Shown here: positions 23,801-35,900 of the stretch, one piece after another
Position numbering within the stretch: the first letter of the stretch is position 1
Layout: each line of letters begins with the position of its first letter
Source: Cynocephalus volans
Taxonomy: Eukaryota; Chordata; Mammalia; Dermoptera; Cynocephalidae
Length of the DNA: 64,000 nucleotides
Direction: 5' to 3'
NCBI RefSeq assembly: GCF_027409185.1
Contig: NC_084466.1
Location: 69,608,501 to 69,672,500, forward strand
Notes under the pieces: generated by a model
Seen by the model: only the letters and a program-made list of their open reading frames with translations
Database searches by the model: none
Told to the model about the DNA's origin: nothing
Position numbers and translations under genes: made by a program

Positions 23801-24654
23801 CAGACTTCATGAATACGACCCCAAAAGCACGGGCAACCAAAGGAAAAATAAACAAATGGGATTATATCAAACTAAAAAGCTTCTGCACAGCAAAAGAAAC
23901 AATTAAAAGAGTTAAAAGACAACCAACAGAGTGGGAGAAAATATTTGCAAAATATACATCTGACAAAGGATTAATATCCAGAATATATAAGGAACTCAAA
24001 CAACTTTACAAGAAGAAAACAAGCAACCCAATTAAAAAATGGGCAAAAGAGCTAAGTAGGCATTTCTCTAAGGAAGATATACAAATGGCCAACAGACATA
24101 TGAAAAAATGCTCAACATCACTCAGCATCCGGGAAATGCAAATCAAAACCACATTGAGATACCATCTAACCCCAGTTAGGATGGCTAAAATCCAAAAGAC
24201 TATGAACGATAAATGCTGGCGAGGCTGCGGAGAAAAAGGAACTCTCATACATTTTTGGTGGGACTGCAAAATGGTGCAGCCTCTATGGAAAATGGTATGG
24301 AGGTTCCTTAAACAATTGCAAATAGATCTACCATACGACCCAGCCATCCCACTGTTGGGAATATACCCAGAGGAATGGAAATCATCAAGTCGAAGGTATA
24401 CCTGTTCCCCAATGTTCATCGCAGCACTCTTTACAATAGCCAAGAGTTGGAACCAGCCCAAATGCCCATCATCAGATGAGTGGATACGGAAAATGTGGTA
24501 CATCTACACAATGGAATACTACTCAGCTATAAAAACGAATGAAATACTGCCATTTGCAACAACATGGATGGACCTCGAGAGAATTATATTAAGTGAAACA
24601 AGTCAGGCACAGAAAGAGAAATACCACATGTTCTCACTTATTGGTGGGAGCTAA
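20827..24654 (+). CDS. L1 ORF2p (endonuclease / reverse transcriptase), open frame
   Basis: A 1275-aa protein, the usual ORF2p length. It nicks target DNA and primes cDNA synthesis from the nick. The apurinic-type endonuclease domain spans about 1-240, with catalytic-set residues E43, Y115, D145, N147, D205, S228, D229 and H230 all present. The expected Asn at position 14 is Lys (codon AAG, 20866-20868), and position 16 is also Lys instead of Asn. The reverse transcriptase lies at about 450-780, with the motifs [29 protein letters not shown] and FADDM (catalytic Asp pair). The C-terminal Cys-rich segment [18 protein letters not shown] is intact. Translation is presumably by reinitiation after ORF1, as known for L1. 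Confidence 0.96.
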   Translation: MLRINQHLSITTLKVKGLNSPIKRHRLADWIKKQDPTICCLQETHLTHKDSHRLRVKGWKKIYHANRKEKRAGVAILISDKIDFKLKTIKRDNEGHYLMIKGLIHQEDITIINMYAPNVGAARFIKQTLLDLKKEIDTNSIIAGDLNTPLSILDRSSRQRISRETQDLNKTLDQLELADIYRTFHPTTSEYSFFSSAHGSFSKIDHILGHKSSLNKFKKIGIIPCIFSDHNGLKLEINNKQNSGNYTNTWKLNSILLNDIWVQEEIKQEIKKFIETNENNDTSYQNLWDTAKAVLRGKFIALNAHFRRMERWQVNNLTLHLKELEKQEQSNPKVSRRKEIIKIRAELNEIENQKTIQKINESKSWFFEKINKIDKPLAWLTKKRREKTQITKIRNEKGDITTDSSEIQGIIRDYYKQLYANKFENLEEMDKFLNTHKLPKLNREDVENLNRPITIKEIEAVIRRLPTKKSPGPDGFTAEFYQTFKEELTPILYKLFQKIETDANLPNSFYEANIILIPKPGKDITKKENYRPISLMNIDAKILTKILANRIQQHIRKIIHHDQVGFIPGMQGWFNIRKSINVIHHINKLKHKDHMIISIDAEKAFDKVQHSFMTKTLYKLGIEGKYLNVIKAIYAKPTANIILNGEKLKAFPLRTGTRQGCPLSPLLFNIVLEVLARAIREEKEIKGIQIGKDEVKLSLFADDMILYIEQPKTSTKKLLELINDFSTVAGYKINTQKSVAFLFSNSEHAEGEIKKACPFTIATKKIKYLGIELTKEVKNLYNENYKPLLREIREDTRRWKDIPCSWIGRINIVKMSILPKVIYKFNAIPIKIPKTFFSEMEKTIQTFIWNNKRPRIAKAMLSKKNKAGGITLPDFKLYYKAIITKTVWYWHKNRHTDQWNRIENPEINPHTYCHLIFDKGTKPIHWGRDCLFSKWCWDNWISLCRRMKLDPYLSPYTKINSKWIKDLNIHPETIKLLKENIGETLQEIGLGTDFMNTTPKARATKGKINKWDYIKLKSFCTAKETIKRVKRQPTEWEKIFAKYTSDKGLISRIYKELKQLYKKKTSNPIKKWAKELSRHFSKEDIQMANRHMKKCSTSLSIREMQIKTTLRYHLTPVRMAKIQKTMNDKCWRGCGEKGTLIHFWWDCKMVQPLWKMVWRFLKQLQIDLPYDPAIPLLGIYPEEWKSSSRRYTCSPMFIAALFTIAKSWNQPKCPSSDEWIRKMWYIYTMEYYSAIKTNEILPFATTWMDLERIILSETSQAQKEKYHMFSLIGGS

Positions 24655-24908
24655 AAATTAATATATAAATTCACACACACACATACACACATACACACAC
24701 AAACGGGGGGGGGGGTAAGAAGATATAACAACCACAATTATTTGAAGTTGATACAACAAACAAACAGAAAGGACATGGTTGGGGGGGAGGGGGGGAGGGA
24801 GAAGGGAGGGAGGTTTTGGTGATGGGGAGCATTAATCATCTACATTGTATATCGACAAAATAAAATTTAAAAAAAAATAAAATAAAATAAAATAAAAAAA
24901 ATAAAAAA
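24655..24908 (+). other. L1 3' UTR and A-rich tail
   Basis: It contains a CA-rich stretch (24672-24702), a G-run (24706-24715), a G-quadruplex-prone block (about 24780-24815) and repeated AATAAA-type units before the target-site duplication. A G-rich 3' UTR is a known L1 trait. Confidence 0.85.
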
Positions 24909-24923
24909 TAAAATGTACGATGA

Positions 24924-26550
24924 ATAAGTGAGTAGGCTGAGAACTGAGAAGGTCCCTCTTGATATGACTCAGAAGAGAGGTTCTCAACTTACTGATCCAA
25001 TTACCTCTGGAGAAAAACACCTGTTAGTCCTTGCCATGTGAGACCCTAATAGGCTGGTTTGCATTGGTGCTGGGGGATCTCACATACATTGCACATAAAG
25101 GAGAAAGTGATCATAAGCCACTTGAGGAAACAGTAGGTTAAAGGAGAAGGAGCAGGATGCACCAAAATATGGCGCTACTGTGGCGTGCAGAATTCGGGGA
25201 TGTAATAAAAGAAAATGTTATTAAAAATGTACTGAGAATTCTTAAGTAGATGTAATTAGATTACTCACTCAAAAAAAAAAAATCCCAATTTAAAAATTCA
25301 GTAGAAGAATCGCAAAAGTGAATGGTCATTGTTAAAAAACAAACAAAAACCAAATTCAGTCCCAAAATATATAGCAATGAGCATGATGAAGTGAAAAGGT
25401 AAGAGCCATGGGAGACAGATGGCTCTGATAGGCTTATTAATCCACAAATAATCAGAGGCCTCAAGGGGCAAAAATGACCAGAAATAACAATCAAATAAAT
25501 AATAGAGGAATACTTTTCTGAAGAAAAAAAACTGTAAGTCTTCAAACTGAAAATCCTCACCAACTCACAGGCAGAACAACAAAAAAGGATACACACCTAG
25601 AATCCTGCACCTGATGAAATTTCTGAACCTTAAGTATGATGAGAAAATCTTACAGTTTCCAGGCAGAAAGAACAGGTCACTTAGAAAGGAAGAATTAGGT
25701 AAGCACTGGGCTTGCTTATACCCTCTTGTTGCCCCTCTCTCAATCCATCACTTGGCAACACCACGTGCCTGATTAAATCCACCTCTTTCCTACTCTCCCA
25801 TTCAGTGTTGCTGGCTGAGTGCGGCTGGAGAAACTCCACCGTAGTTTCACTTTACATGCTTGTCAGGGAATCTCAAGTAGGCCAGGTAATCACACCTTCC
25901 CTAGTGCATTCATACCTCCTCTCTCTCAGCCTCACTTCCTCCTCTCCTGGCCTGGGAAAAGATCAATTTGCTGGTGGCACTGCATCCTGGTTAAATAAGT
26001 CCCCAATATGCAGTAGGCTTTCATACCCTTTAAAGCAGTAATTTTATTTTGGGAAGACACCTAAGAAAATAATCCTAAAAAGAAAAAGATATATTAGTTG
26101 TAGAAGGACAAATTATAGGTGGTCCATTTATAGTGCAGAATATATAAATAAGATATATTTATACAGAAAGAGACAGTGGCTGAGGCCTGGCCAGTGGGAG
26201 CCATGGATGGGTTTGCCTGGACCAACCAACACCTTAAGTTACGGGAGATCTACCTATTGAAATATTCTCTAGCATAAACTGAAGAGGTCTACGTTAATAT
26301 TGGAAATGTTTAAATGAAAATAACCTTAAGGGGGGGAAAAAGGAGCACAAGGCAGTACCTAACTAGACTGCATCTGCATAAAAACAATTTGTGCCATAAA
26401 CACTCATTAAAAAAATAAAAGTTATTGTTATTCTCAGCCTTTAATGAACATGGTAACATGCTGGGCACTGACCAGAAAACTGCCACAAATATGCAGGCAT
26501 AATGCACAATTAGCAAGTCCAGGCTAGGGTCTGGACTCCCGCCACGTCCC
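24924..26550. other. intergenic between L1 and VPS36 promoter
   Basis: Apart from the old L1/HAL1-like fragment at 25270-25690, nothing clear is visible. Short open frames here lack recognisable proteins. Confidence 0.5.
25270..25690 (+). repeat. ancient L1/HAL1 ORF1-region fragment
   Basis: Diverged sequence with AGAATCCTGCACCTGATGAA-type words, like the end of an L1 ORF1 (the CTD motif followed by spacer). It has no open frame. Confidence 0.5.
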
Positions 26551-26620
26551 AGGTAAGCTCTGGGTTTAGGATGGGGTGGACAGCCGGCGCGATCAAGGGT
26601 TCAAAACGCTGTCGCGGACG

Positions 26621-26638
26621 GACCGCCAGGGGACGCTC
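26621..26638 (+). promoter_or_regulatory. CTCF-like motif 1
   Basis: GACCGCCAGGGGACGCTC resembles the CTCF core CCACCAGGGGGCGC with one weak position. Confidence 0.45.
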
Positions 26639-26710
26639 CGCGCCCGCTCCCCAGGGCGCCCGGCTAGGCCGCTCTCTTCTTCCTCCCTCCCGGCCGGCCT
26701 CCGCGTCGCC

Positions 26711-26729
26711 GGCCGCCAGGGGGCGCCGC
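26711..26729 (+). promoter_or_regulatory. CTCF-like motif 2 (strong)
   Basis: GGCCGCCAGGGGGCGCCGC matches the CTCF core nearly perfectly. It is in the same orientation as motif 1, 90 bp downstream of it and 84 bp before the VPS36 ATG. Confidence 0.65.
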
Positions 26730-26812
26730 AGGCTGCCCTGCGCGCGGCTGGCTGCCCGGGAGCGCCGGCGCAGGCCAGCGGGCGAGCGGCTGAGGCCGGC
26801 CTGGCGGCGGCC

Positions 26813-26908
26813 ATGGACCGCTTCATGTGGACCAGCGGCCTCCTGGAGATCAACGAGACTCTGGTGATCCAGCAGCGCGGCGTGCGCGTCTACGACGGCG
26901 AGGAGAAG
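26813..26908 (+). CDS. VPS36: VPS36 exon 1 (coding part)
   Basis: Residues 1-32, [20 protein letters not shown] onward, the first strand of the GLUE domain. The donor is GTAGGG. Confidence 0.97.
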
Positions 26909-29885
26909 GTAGGGCGGCGGCCCGCCCGCGGCCGGCCCTCCCGGAGGCAGGCGGAACGGGCTCCTGGTGGGCGCTCGGCCCGGCTCGGCGCGGCCTGGCT
27001 GTCGGCCCTCGGGCCCCGGCCGGCCTTTGTGTGCGAGGCTCGGCGCTCGTCTCCCCCGGCCGGCCGCCCGCCGCGCCGAGCCCAGCTGTGGAAGGGTTTC
27101 CGCCGGCGCGGACTGTGGCCTCTCCCCGCGCCCCCCGCAGCACTACAGGCGCGTCCCGAGGACGCCCGCTGCCCGGCTTCCTGGGGCGGGTTCGGACCCC
27201 CGGAGCCGCCGGATCCCGGGCGTCGTCGCCGGCCGGCCCACTCCGCCTTGCTGTCGGGCAGCCTCTGACCCCCCGGCAGCTTTGGCGGGGACCTGTGGAG
27301 GTCGAGGGATTGTCAGATCTGCCCTGGGCAAAAAGGTGAGGGACAGCTTTGCAAGGATTTCCGAAAGAGGTAGCAGCGTCTTCCTCACTGGAATGCCCTT
27401 GCCAAAGGCTCGTGGGTTTTTTGTTTTGTTTCGTAATTACTTTAGGAGTTTTGAGCTTATGTTTTGTAGAGTGATGCAGTAGGCCATGTCTTGTAGTGCA
27501 GGCAGAAGTCTTAGGAGATGCGTTTGCAGACTGAGGGAGAAGTAAGAAGTTTAACTAAACATGTGGTCGCTACATCGGTGAAACTATGAAATATCCTGTG
27601 CTGGACTGAAATGTATAAGCTGGAATTAGAAAAAAAAATTAACAATTTACCCACAAGCATTTTTAGTTTCCAGAAGTTCTCACTTGCTACCTCTCCTTCC
27701 TTGTGGTTTTGTTAACCAAACTTCCTTCTGAACTTTGGTACATGTTCCTTGACCCATAGCTTTTCCTGGTGGTGCTTACAGCTATCTAGAGGCACAGGTG
27801 ATGTCGGACCCAGGTCTCCTGACTCCTTTAGGGCATTTTCCATGTACTGTGTTGCTTCTGTTGTTTTCAAGGTCTTTTCCTTAAATAATTTCCTTGGACT
27901 TACTTCATTTACTGCCTTAGCACTTTTATTAGGTTGATCTCAAGAAGATCTCGAATTCGGTCTTGCATCTTTGGATGGCAGTGACAAGCTAAATTTATTT
28001 GTTTTTTCTTTCTTATCAAGTTTACATCTTCGGGACTATTTTAAATGTGAAGCTTAATCAACCTCTCCTCCCTCAGCAGGTTCGATTCTGCCCCCACTCT
28101 AAGAGGAACTGAATGCTGGCAATGATAGATGTTTCCTCAAAGATGCTTCCAGTGCCGCTCCCTGAGGGACCACCTGGAAGTCGTACTTTTGCAGAGCACT
28201 GCACTCTGTTCTAGCAAACTCCAGTAGACAAATTAGGAACACCTTTGCTGACAGGCAATACTTGTACAGCTATCAAATTTTTAAAATAATGTAAAATCAC
28301 AACAATTAGTACTTGTATGTGAAAAACGTTGAACCAGCAGATTCTAATTTTTCCTTTAAAATGTTTGCTGCTTGTTTTAGCAGATGGTTATATAGGGTCA
28401 GAGGTTTAAGAAAAAAGTCATGGGAAAAAACTTAGTTTGGGACCCTTTGATCTAGTCAAGAATTCTTCTAAAAGCTGGAGGCAGTGGGGGAAGGTCTAGG
28501 TGTCTTGAAATTGGAGTGGGACTCTAAGATGACCGTTCCCACTGCTGTGTCCCCAGGCTGGATCTCCTCAGTAACTTGCTGAGCTGTCTGTAGCTGTCTG
28601 GTCCCTAGGGTGAGCAAGGGCCAGATTGATTCCTGGGGAAAAGTGCTATGTCCCAGCTTCCTCCCTCTTCTGGAAGGCTTTCAGACCTCAGGTGGTGCAG
28701 AAGACTGTAGGAGGCTGCACATCTGCCTCCAAATCCGATCAAGTTAGCCTCCCATTCACAATCCTTCACTGGCTCCCTTAGTTTAGGGACTGCAGTCCAG
28801 ACTGCTTAGTCTTCATAGCGTGCACCCCCACACATTCCCCTGGCAGGTGTGCACATGGCTGTCTTCTAGACCAGTTGGATGGTCCTGGAGGGTGGAGAGT
28901 GTGCATTGCTCATCCTTGTATCTTCTGGCTGATGTGGGTGTGAAACATCTTTAAAAAAAAATGAATAATTAAAGTACCTACTATGTGCCTGGAGCTGTAT
29001 ATATGATCTCATTTAATCCTCTCAACAGGTATATGAGGTTACTATTTTACTGAATGAGAAAATAACACTCAGATACAATGACTTGCCTGAGATCTGCAGA
29101 GAGAGACAGGACGTAAAAAATCTCTGTTGATCAGATTCCCAAAACCTGTGCCTTGTTCATGGTGCTGCAGCACTTCAAAACATAGCAGTTACCATTACTA
29201 GATTATTTATGTAATGTTTAGTATAGCTAGTCCTCCACAAGATGAGGAAATGAGACCCATAGTTCATTGTTAAGAAAACTGTGAGCTCTTCAAGATCACA
29301 CAACTAGTAATTGGTGGAGCTAGAATTCCAAATCAGATCCAGTGGACTCTTCCCCACCCCCAGTGCCTCTTATGAATGTATGCTTGCTTGTTTATACAGG
29401 CACAGTTTTCATGGGCCCATTATGACTGGCTAATGTGTTGTTTTCATAAGCAGTATAGACAGGTCATTTGTTTGAATTCATAGATGCTTCTATAGCCTCA
29501 GCTAATTTAAAAAATAATGTAAGAAGGTTAGTAATGTGTAAAGTGGCAAGCTGGCAGCGTATACCAGAAGATTTAGAAAATGTTTACTCTTTTTCAGCTA
29601 ACTATTTCACTTTTAGTAATTTACCCTTGGGAAATAATCAGAAATGCATAAAAATATTACATGTGAGGTGCTCATTTCACGATTATTATATAATATATGT
29701 ATGTTATATATAGGGAAAAATTGGAAGCAATCTGAATGTGCACCTCAGTGACAAGTTAATTCAATTATGGCATGCCCTAATTAGCATAAGGAATTGCTAA
29801 TGATAGGCTGCTAACTATTTCATAACTATATTTCATAACTATATATTTATAGTTATAAAACTATAAATATCATGATATTTTGTGT

Positions 29886-29930
<45 letters not shown>

Positions 29931-32900
29931 TGGCTGGTATGATTTTGAGTGATTACATTTTCTTTCTTAGACTTTTCTTTAAATATTTTCCAGATTTTCA
30001 ACAATGAACATATATTACTTTTATAACAGAAAAAATGTAAAAAAAAAAAAACCCCCAAAATAGGGTAAGAACTTTTCAATGAGTGCCTAAATTAGATAAT
30101 CTTTTAAGTAGTTAAAATTATTCTAGCTCAGAGTAGTAGAAGCAAACCAGCCTAAACTTGTCTAAGGTTTACATCATAACTCATTGGAATCCCTGAATGG
30201 AACTATTACAGAATTTCTTCACTTAAGGGAGCAACATTTTACACTTGCACATTGTTAATTGACATAGCAATGGAACATACTCTGGCTTGAGCTTTAAATT
30301 CACATCCATATGCTTGGATTTCAGTAAGATAAAATGCAAAGTTTCTTTTTTTTTTTTTTTCTTTTCTTCCAAATTTTATTTTATTTTGTCAACATACGAT
30401 GTGGTTGATTATTGTGGCCAATTACTGAAACCTCCCTCCCTCCTCCCTCTCGCCCCTCCCTCCCAACAATGTCCTTTCTGTTCACTTGTCGTATCAACTT
30501 CAAGGAATTGTAATTTTTATGTTTTCTTCCCTCCCCGCCTGTTTTTTTTTTTGTGTGTGTATTTATTTACTTATTTTTAGCTCCCACAAATAAGTGAGAA
30601 CATGTGATTTTTCTCTTCCTGTGCCTGACTTGTTTCACTTAATATAATTCTCTCTACTAGTGGGTTTTGATTTTTCTTGGGTTTTTATGGCAGTGGTGGT
30701 TATTTTTCAGGTACCAAACCCAGTACTCCCTTGAGAATTTCTTGTAAGGATGGTCGTGTGGTAGTGAACTCCCACAGTTTTTGTCTGAGAAATATACTAT
30801 TTGCCTTTCATTTCAGAAGGATAGCCTTGCAGGGTAGAGTATTCTTGGCTCGCAATCTCTGTCTTTTAGTATTTTGAATATATCATCCCATTCCTTTCTG
30901 GCTTTTAGGGTTTGTTGCGGGGGAGTGCCTGGGGTCCTCCCGCAGACCCAGAAGGAGGAGCCGACAGGATTAGCCCCGGTGTTGGGACCGAGGGATCTCG
31001 GGGAAAAGTGACCTGCTGACCACCAACCCAGCCCCACGAAAGGGACACTCAGACGCGGCAGGGGTTCTGTCAGGGCAGTTCCACTTTATTGCCGTTACAT
31101 TGCAATTTAAATAAGCAAGCAAGTAGGGGCTTTCCATGAACTAACCAATCAATTAAAGGATCACGTGGGCATGCATTTTGTACTAACATGTTGAGCATAG
31201 CGATCACACAGGGTTCACGAGTGCGGAAATACTGGAGGACCAATAAAAACCTTTTGGAGCTATTTTGGGTTACAACTCCCCTACTTCCCACGGGTGCCAT
31301 CTTCATCCTTCACCCATAGGCACCATGTGGCTCACAGATAATGTTTGCTCCTAAAAATGGGCCCAACAGTTTGTAATGAAAAGTCTGATGTCAGTATGAT
31401 TGGGGTTCCCTTATAGGTGATTTGACACTTCTCTCTTGTACCTTTTAAGATTCTCTCTTTGTCTTTGAGTTTTGCTAATTTGAGTATAACATGTCTTGGA
31501 GAAGACCTTTTTGGGTTGAATACGTTTGGGGATCTTTGAGCTTCCTGAATCTGAAGATCTGTGTCTTTTCCAATAACTGGGAAGTTTTCTGCCACTATTT
31601 TGTTGAGTATGTTTTCAATGCAATCTCCTTTTTCCTCCCCTTCTGGAATACCCATGACTTGGATATTTGAGCGCTTAAGGTTGTCTGATATCTCTCTCAG
31701 ATTTTCTTCAATGCCTTTAATTCTTTTTTCTTTTTTTTTTTGTCTGCCTGTGTTATTTCAAAAAGCCCATCTTCAAGGTCAGAAGTTCTCTCTTCTGCTT
31801 CTGCAAGCCTGCTGGTTAAACTTTCTGTTGTGTTTTTTATTTCGTTGAATGAATTCTTCAGTTTGGCAAGCTCTGCTACATTCTTTTTCAGGGCATTGAT
31901 TTCCTTGTACATTTCTTCTTTCAGGTTCTGTATACTTTTCCTCCTTTCATCATGTTGTCTAGCTGAGTTTTCTTGTATCTCATTCAGTTTCCTTAGAATT
32001 ATCACTCGAAATTCCTTGTCAGACATTTCAAGGGCTTCTTGTTCTATAGGATCTAGAGCTTGAGAGTTATTACCCTTTGGTGGTGTACTTTTTTGATTTT
32101 TCATATTTCTGGTATCTTTCCTTTCATGTTTAGTCATTGTGGCAGGGGGTTTCACAGTCCACAGGTTTGACACTGTTGTCTGACTAGGATGTTGCTAGGG
32201 TTGCCAATTTGGTATGGCTACCTCAGTGTCTGCTCAGTTGGCCTCTAGTGCCTTGCATGTGTGGTTGCCTTGGGTCTTGGGCCTCTCCAGGGAGCCACCT
32301 CTCTTGTCAGCATGCACTCGGCTGGGCTGCTGGGTCACGCGGTGGCACCGCAGGGTGTGTGGTCTCTGCCAAGTTGCTGCCTCCCCTGCTGGATGTCTCC
32401 CTGCTCCGTTGGCACTGGGCCTGGCTGGGGAAGGAGATGAGTGGCAGCGGTGAGGCTTACCTGCTGGATCGCTTGGTGGTGGCACCGCAGGGTGTGTGGT
32501 CTCTGCCAAGCTTCCGCCTCCCCTGCTGTACGTCTCCCTGCTCCGTGGTCACTCAGTGCAAAGTTTCTTAATCAGAACTATTATGTTTTTGTTTTTGGTT
32601 TTTTTTGTCTTTTTCATGACCGGTACTCAGCCAGTGAGTGCACCGGCCATTCCTATATAGGATCCGAACCCGCGGGCGGGAGCGTCGCTGCGCTCCCAGC
32701 GCCGCACTCTCCTGAGTGCGCCATGGGGTTGGCCCAGAACTATTATGTTTTAATGCAGCATCATGCACTTTCAAGTTAATAAAATACTTGCTTTTAGAAA
32801 AGGGAAATCTTACTCATTGGCAAAAAAGATTTAAAAATTATCTTAAACTCAGTTATCTGGTTTTGCATAAATGATATTAACCAAAACATTTGAACCTAGA

Positions 32901-35900
32901 CTGAATTAAGTGCTAGGAGTACATATGTTTTACTTGTGATTCAGAGGAAAACGTGGAATTCTTAAGGTTTTTCTCTGATGTGTTGAAGTATTTTGTTGGA
33001 ATAATCTGTCACAAAGTGTATTTAGATTAGATGGTTCAGTAGGTCTGTTATCATTAAAGTTTATTAACCATATCATTATTTAATACTTACTAATTTTAAA
33101 ACATTAATAATATAGACCGACATTATTCTTAGAAAACAATTTTTCAAAATGTATGTTAAAAAGTGTGTTGGTTGTTTATTATGCAAGGACTTTTTTGACA
33201 TGTTTCTGTGCATGATAAAGAAAAATTTATAAACATTTCGGAGTTACATATGCCTGTGTTATATATGCCTGTGACAAATTTCATTTTATTAGCCAAATAA
33301 TAAAGTTGTTAAATACAGATAAGCCAAAAGAAGAAACATGAAATAATCAGTAATATTACTACCCCTAAACAATTACTTTTGGCATATTCTCTGTGTGTGT
33401 AATCATGCTGTGTACTATCTTGAAACCTACGTTTTTCTATATTAATATCATAATATCTTGTAATATATTGTCAATTGCATAAATAACTTATGATTGTATT
33501 TAAGAATGCTACATAATGATGCTCCAATTGGTTATTTACTTGACAAACATTTTTAATCATATTAATTTAAACTCAAAAGAATTCCATTATTATTTGTAAT
33601 AAGCCAGACCCTCACTAAAATGCTTTCTTTAGAATTTGTGTTGTAAGACAGCCTTATAAATGGGACCAGCTTAGTAACTTTCAAAATAACTAAATACTCC
33701 TGGAAAGGATACAAGCAAGTCCTACCTTATTGCAAATTCCACTTTCTAGTAATTAGAGTTAATAGAAGCTTCCAATATATTTCTTGCTTTTAACAGAAAT
33801 GAAGAGGTTTAATTCATTACTCTATTGGGTTTCAACTGTAAAATGTGCCTATTTATATAATTTTCAGTGCAAATTATGAGGGTTAAAGGTTTGGTACTAA
33901 AGGCCTAGCTGGCATTTTTGTGTGTGTGTGTGATTTTATTGTAGTTTAAAAAAACATTTTAAAATTTATATTTTGAATAGGAGATATAATCCCCAACCCC
34001 CAAAGAGTATTTCTTAGGCAGCTTAGCTGCTATGACAAAGTACTGTAGACTGGGTGGCCTAAACAACAGGCACTTATTACTCACAGTTCTGGAGGCTGGG
34101 AAGTCTAAGATCAAGGGGCCGGCAGAATTGGTTCTTGGTCAGGGCCTGACTTGCAGATGGCCACCACTTTGCTGGGTGCTCACATGGTCTTTTCTCGGTG
34201 TGTAATCATTGAGAGAAAGCCCTCGTGTCTCTTCCTCTTCTTATAAGGGCCCCATCCTGAGGGCCCCATCTCATGACCTTATCTAAACCTAATCACCTCT
34301 CAAAGGCCCCATGTCCCAAAACTATCACATTGGGGGTTAGAGCTTCACATATGAATTTGGGAGGGGGCATACAAACATTCAGTCCACAACAGAGAGTAAA
34401 GTTAACCCCCCCCCCCCAACTCTTGTCTCTTGTTCACCCAGTTCTCCCTCAGAGGCCACCAATGTGTCATTCTAGAAAGCTATGCATGTGTGTCATACAT
34501 AGGTATTTGTGTGAAGTATATTGTTTTTTCCTTTTTAAAATATAAATTTGTAATATATTCTGCATACTGCTCTGAACCTGCTTTTTTCACTTAATATATA
34601 TGGAGAACGTGCCATGTTGTATCAACTCTAAATGCACATTTTTTTTCACATTTTAACAATTTTGAAATTAGGATGCATCTTACAATTAATGGGATCTCAG
34701 ATTTTATTAAACACAGTCAGCATCTCCACACTCTTTTTAATGACTGCCTAATAGTCCATTGTGTGGGTGTACATTTCCCTGCTGATGGACATTTGAATTT
34801 TTTCCTATCTTTTGTCCTTATAAACAGCAATGCATAATCTTGTGCATGTGTGAATTTATCAATGGGATAAATTCCTGGAAGTGCCAAGTACCACTGGGTC
34901 AAAAGATATATGTATTTGTAATTCTGATAGATATTAACAAATTGTCCTCCACAGAGGTTGCCCCTCCAGCAAATGTGTGAGAATGCCCGTTTCCCCAACT
35001 TCACCAACACAATATTATCAAACTTTTGGAGCTCTGTCAATCTCATGGTATAGAGGGGTATTTTGATGTTCTCTTAATTGGCTTTCTCTTACTTTCATTG
35101 AGATTGGGCATTTATTAGTGTGTTTGAGTCATTTCTAGTTCTTTTTCTCTGAACTTTCTGTTAATAGGCTTTGTCCATTTCTCCAGTGCAGTTTTCTCAT
35201 TGATTTGTGAGAGTGCTTTATGTAGTAAGGAAGTTAGCCTTTTGTCTCTGATGCGAGTTGCAGTTATGCTTCCTAGTCTGCTTTCTTCTTTTTGTCTTTG
35301 CCCTTGATGGTTTTTGCCATGAGAAATTTGTGTGTGCATGTGTGGAGTTGAATTTATCAATCGTTTCCTGTAATGCTGGTGGGTTTAATGCCTTTATTAG
35401 AAAAGCCTTCTCCATACTGAGATTATTTTGTAAATTATCTCATGATTTTTTCTAGTGTTTTTATAGCTTTTTTTTTTTTTTTTTTTTGACTCAAGCATTT
35501 GATCCATCTAGAATTCATTTTGGTGCAGTGTGTTAAGTATAAGTCCAGCTTTAAGGGCTGGCCAGTTAGCTCAGTTGGTTAGAGCATGGTGTTTGGGTCC
35601 CCATAATGGCCAGCTGCCAAACAAACAAACCCCAACAAAACAGAACAAATAAATCAAGATTTATGGGGTTTTTTTTTTCCCTACATGGCAACCCAGTTGT
35701 CCCAGGGCCATTGATTGACTCTCCATCTGTATTTATTTTTGTATGTGTTTGTGTCTGTTTCTGGATTTTCTTCTTATTAAGAAAAGTTATATGAGTGTTA
35801 TACATGAATTCAATCTCATTCAAATAAAATAAATCAATCAATAGTGAAGTGTAGAGTTAAAAGGGCTCTTTGCTTTCCTTTTACCCATTCCCTCATACTT

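Larger units (their letters stand above)
18126..24908 (+). mobile_element. full-length L1 retrotransposon with both ORFs open
   Basis: About 6.8 kb, flanked by an exact 14-bp duplication AAAATGTACGATGA (18112-18125 and 24910-24923). The target is the canonical TT/AAAA site for L1 endonuclease. It has a CpG-rich 5' UTR beginning near a YY1-type CAAGATGGC (18131-18139), ORF1 (19659-20639), a 187-bp spacer, ORF2 (20827-24654), a G-rich 3' UTR, and an A-rich tail with AATAAA units. The complete structure, intact frames and perfect duplication point to a young insertion, possibly polymorphic. It is in the same direction as VPS36, 1.9 kb upstream of its ATG. Confidence 0.97.
26530..27420. promoter_or_regulatory. 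VPS36 CpG-island promoter
   Basis: Very CpG-rich, covering the 5' UTR, exon 1 and the start of intron 1. No TATA box is visible. Two CTCF-like words lie upstream of the ATG (see separate entries). Numerous overlapping open frames here are GC-driven shadows. Confidence 0.85.
27421..30330 (+). other. VPS36 intron 1, first part
   Basis: Mostly unique-looking sequence with two MIR-like pieces (28955-29130 and 29220-29350), a (TG)n tract, and a small perfect hairpin at 29835-29856. No exon is visible. Confidence 0.6.
30348..32556 (-). mobile_element. internally deleted L1 with ORF2 missing, split by a solo LTR
   Basis: Flanked by an exact 13-bp duplication TGCAAAGTTTCTT (30335-30347 and 32557-32569). 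On the minus strand it runs 5' UTR (truncated), damaged ORF1, the start of the inter-ORF spacer, and then directly the last roughly 80 bp of ORF2 and the 3' UTR. Compared with the intact L1 at 18126-24908, the segment equivalent to 20685-24576 (3892 bp) is absent. The junction lies between 30654 and 30655. An ERV LTR sits inside at 30913-31368. Confidence 0.92.

Noticed and set aside
26571-27482. Frames of up to 230 aa in the VPS36 CpG island
   Set aside because: They run across the exon 1 donor into intron 1 and are Arg/Ala/Pro-rich, as expected from GC-rich DNA.
30650-30665. Splicing as the cause of the ORF2 deletion in the L1 copy
   Set aside because: The junction does not fall on a GT donor and AG acceptor when aligned with the intact L1. 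The parental sequence may have differed, so this is not fully excluded.
35555-35600. tRNA gene suggested by the GGCTGGCCAGTTAGCTCAGT stretch
   Set aside because: It lacks a complete acceptor stem and T-loop and has an A-rich tail. It belongs to the SINE family seen at 38035 and 49374.
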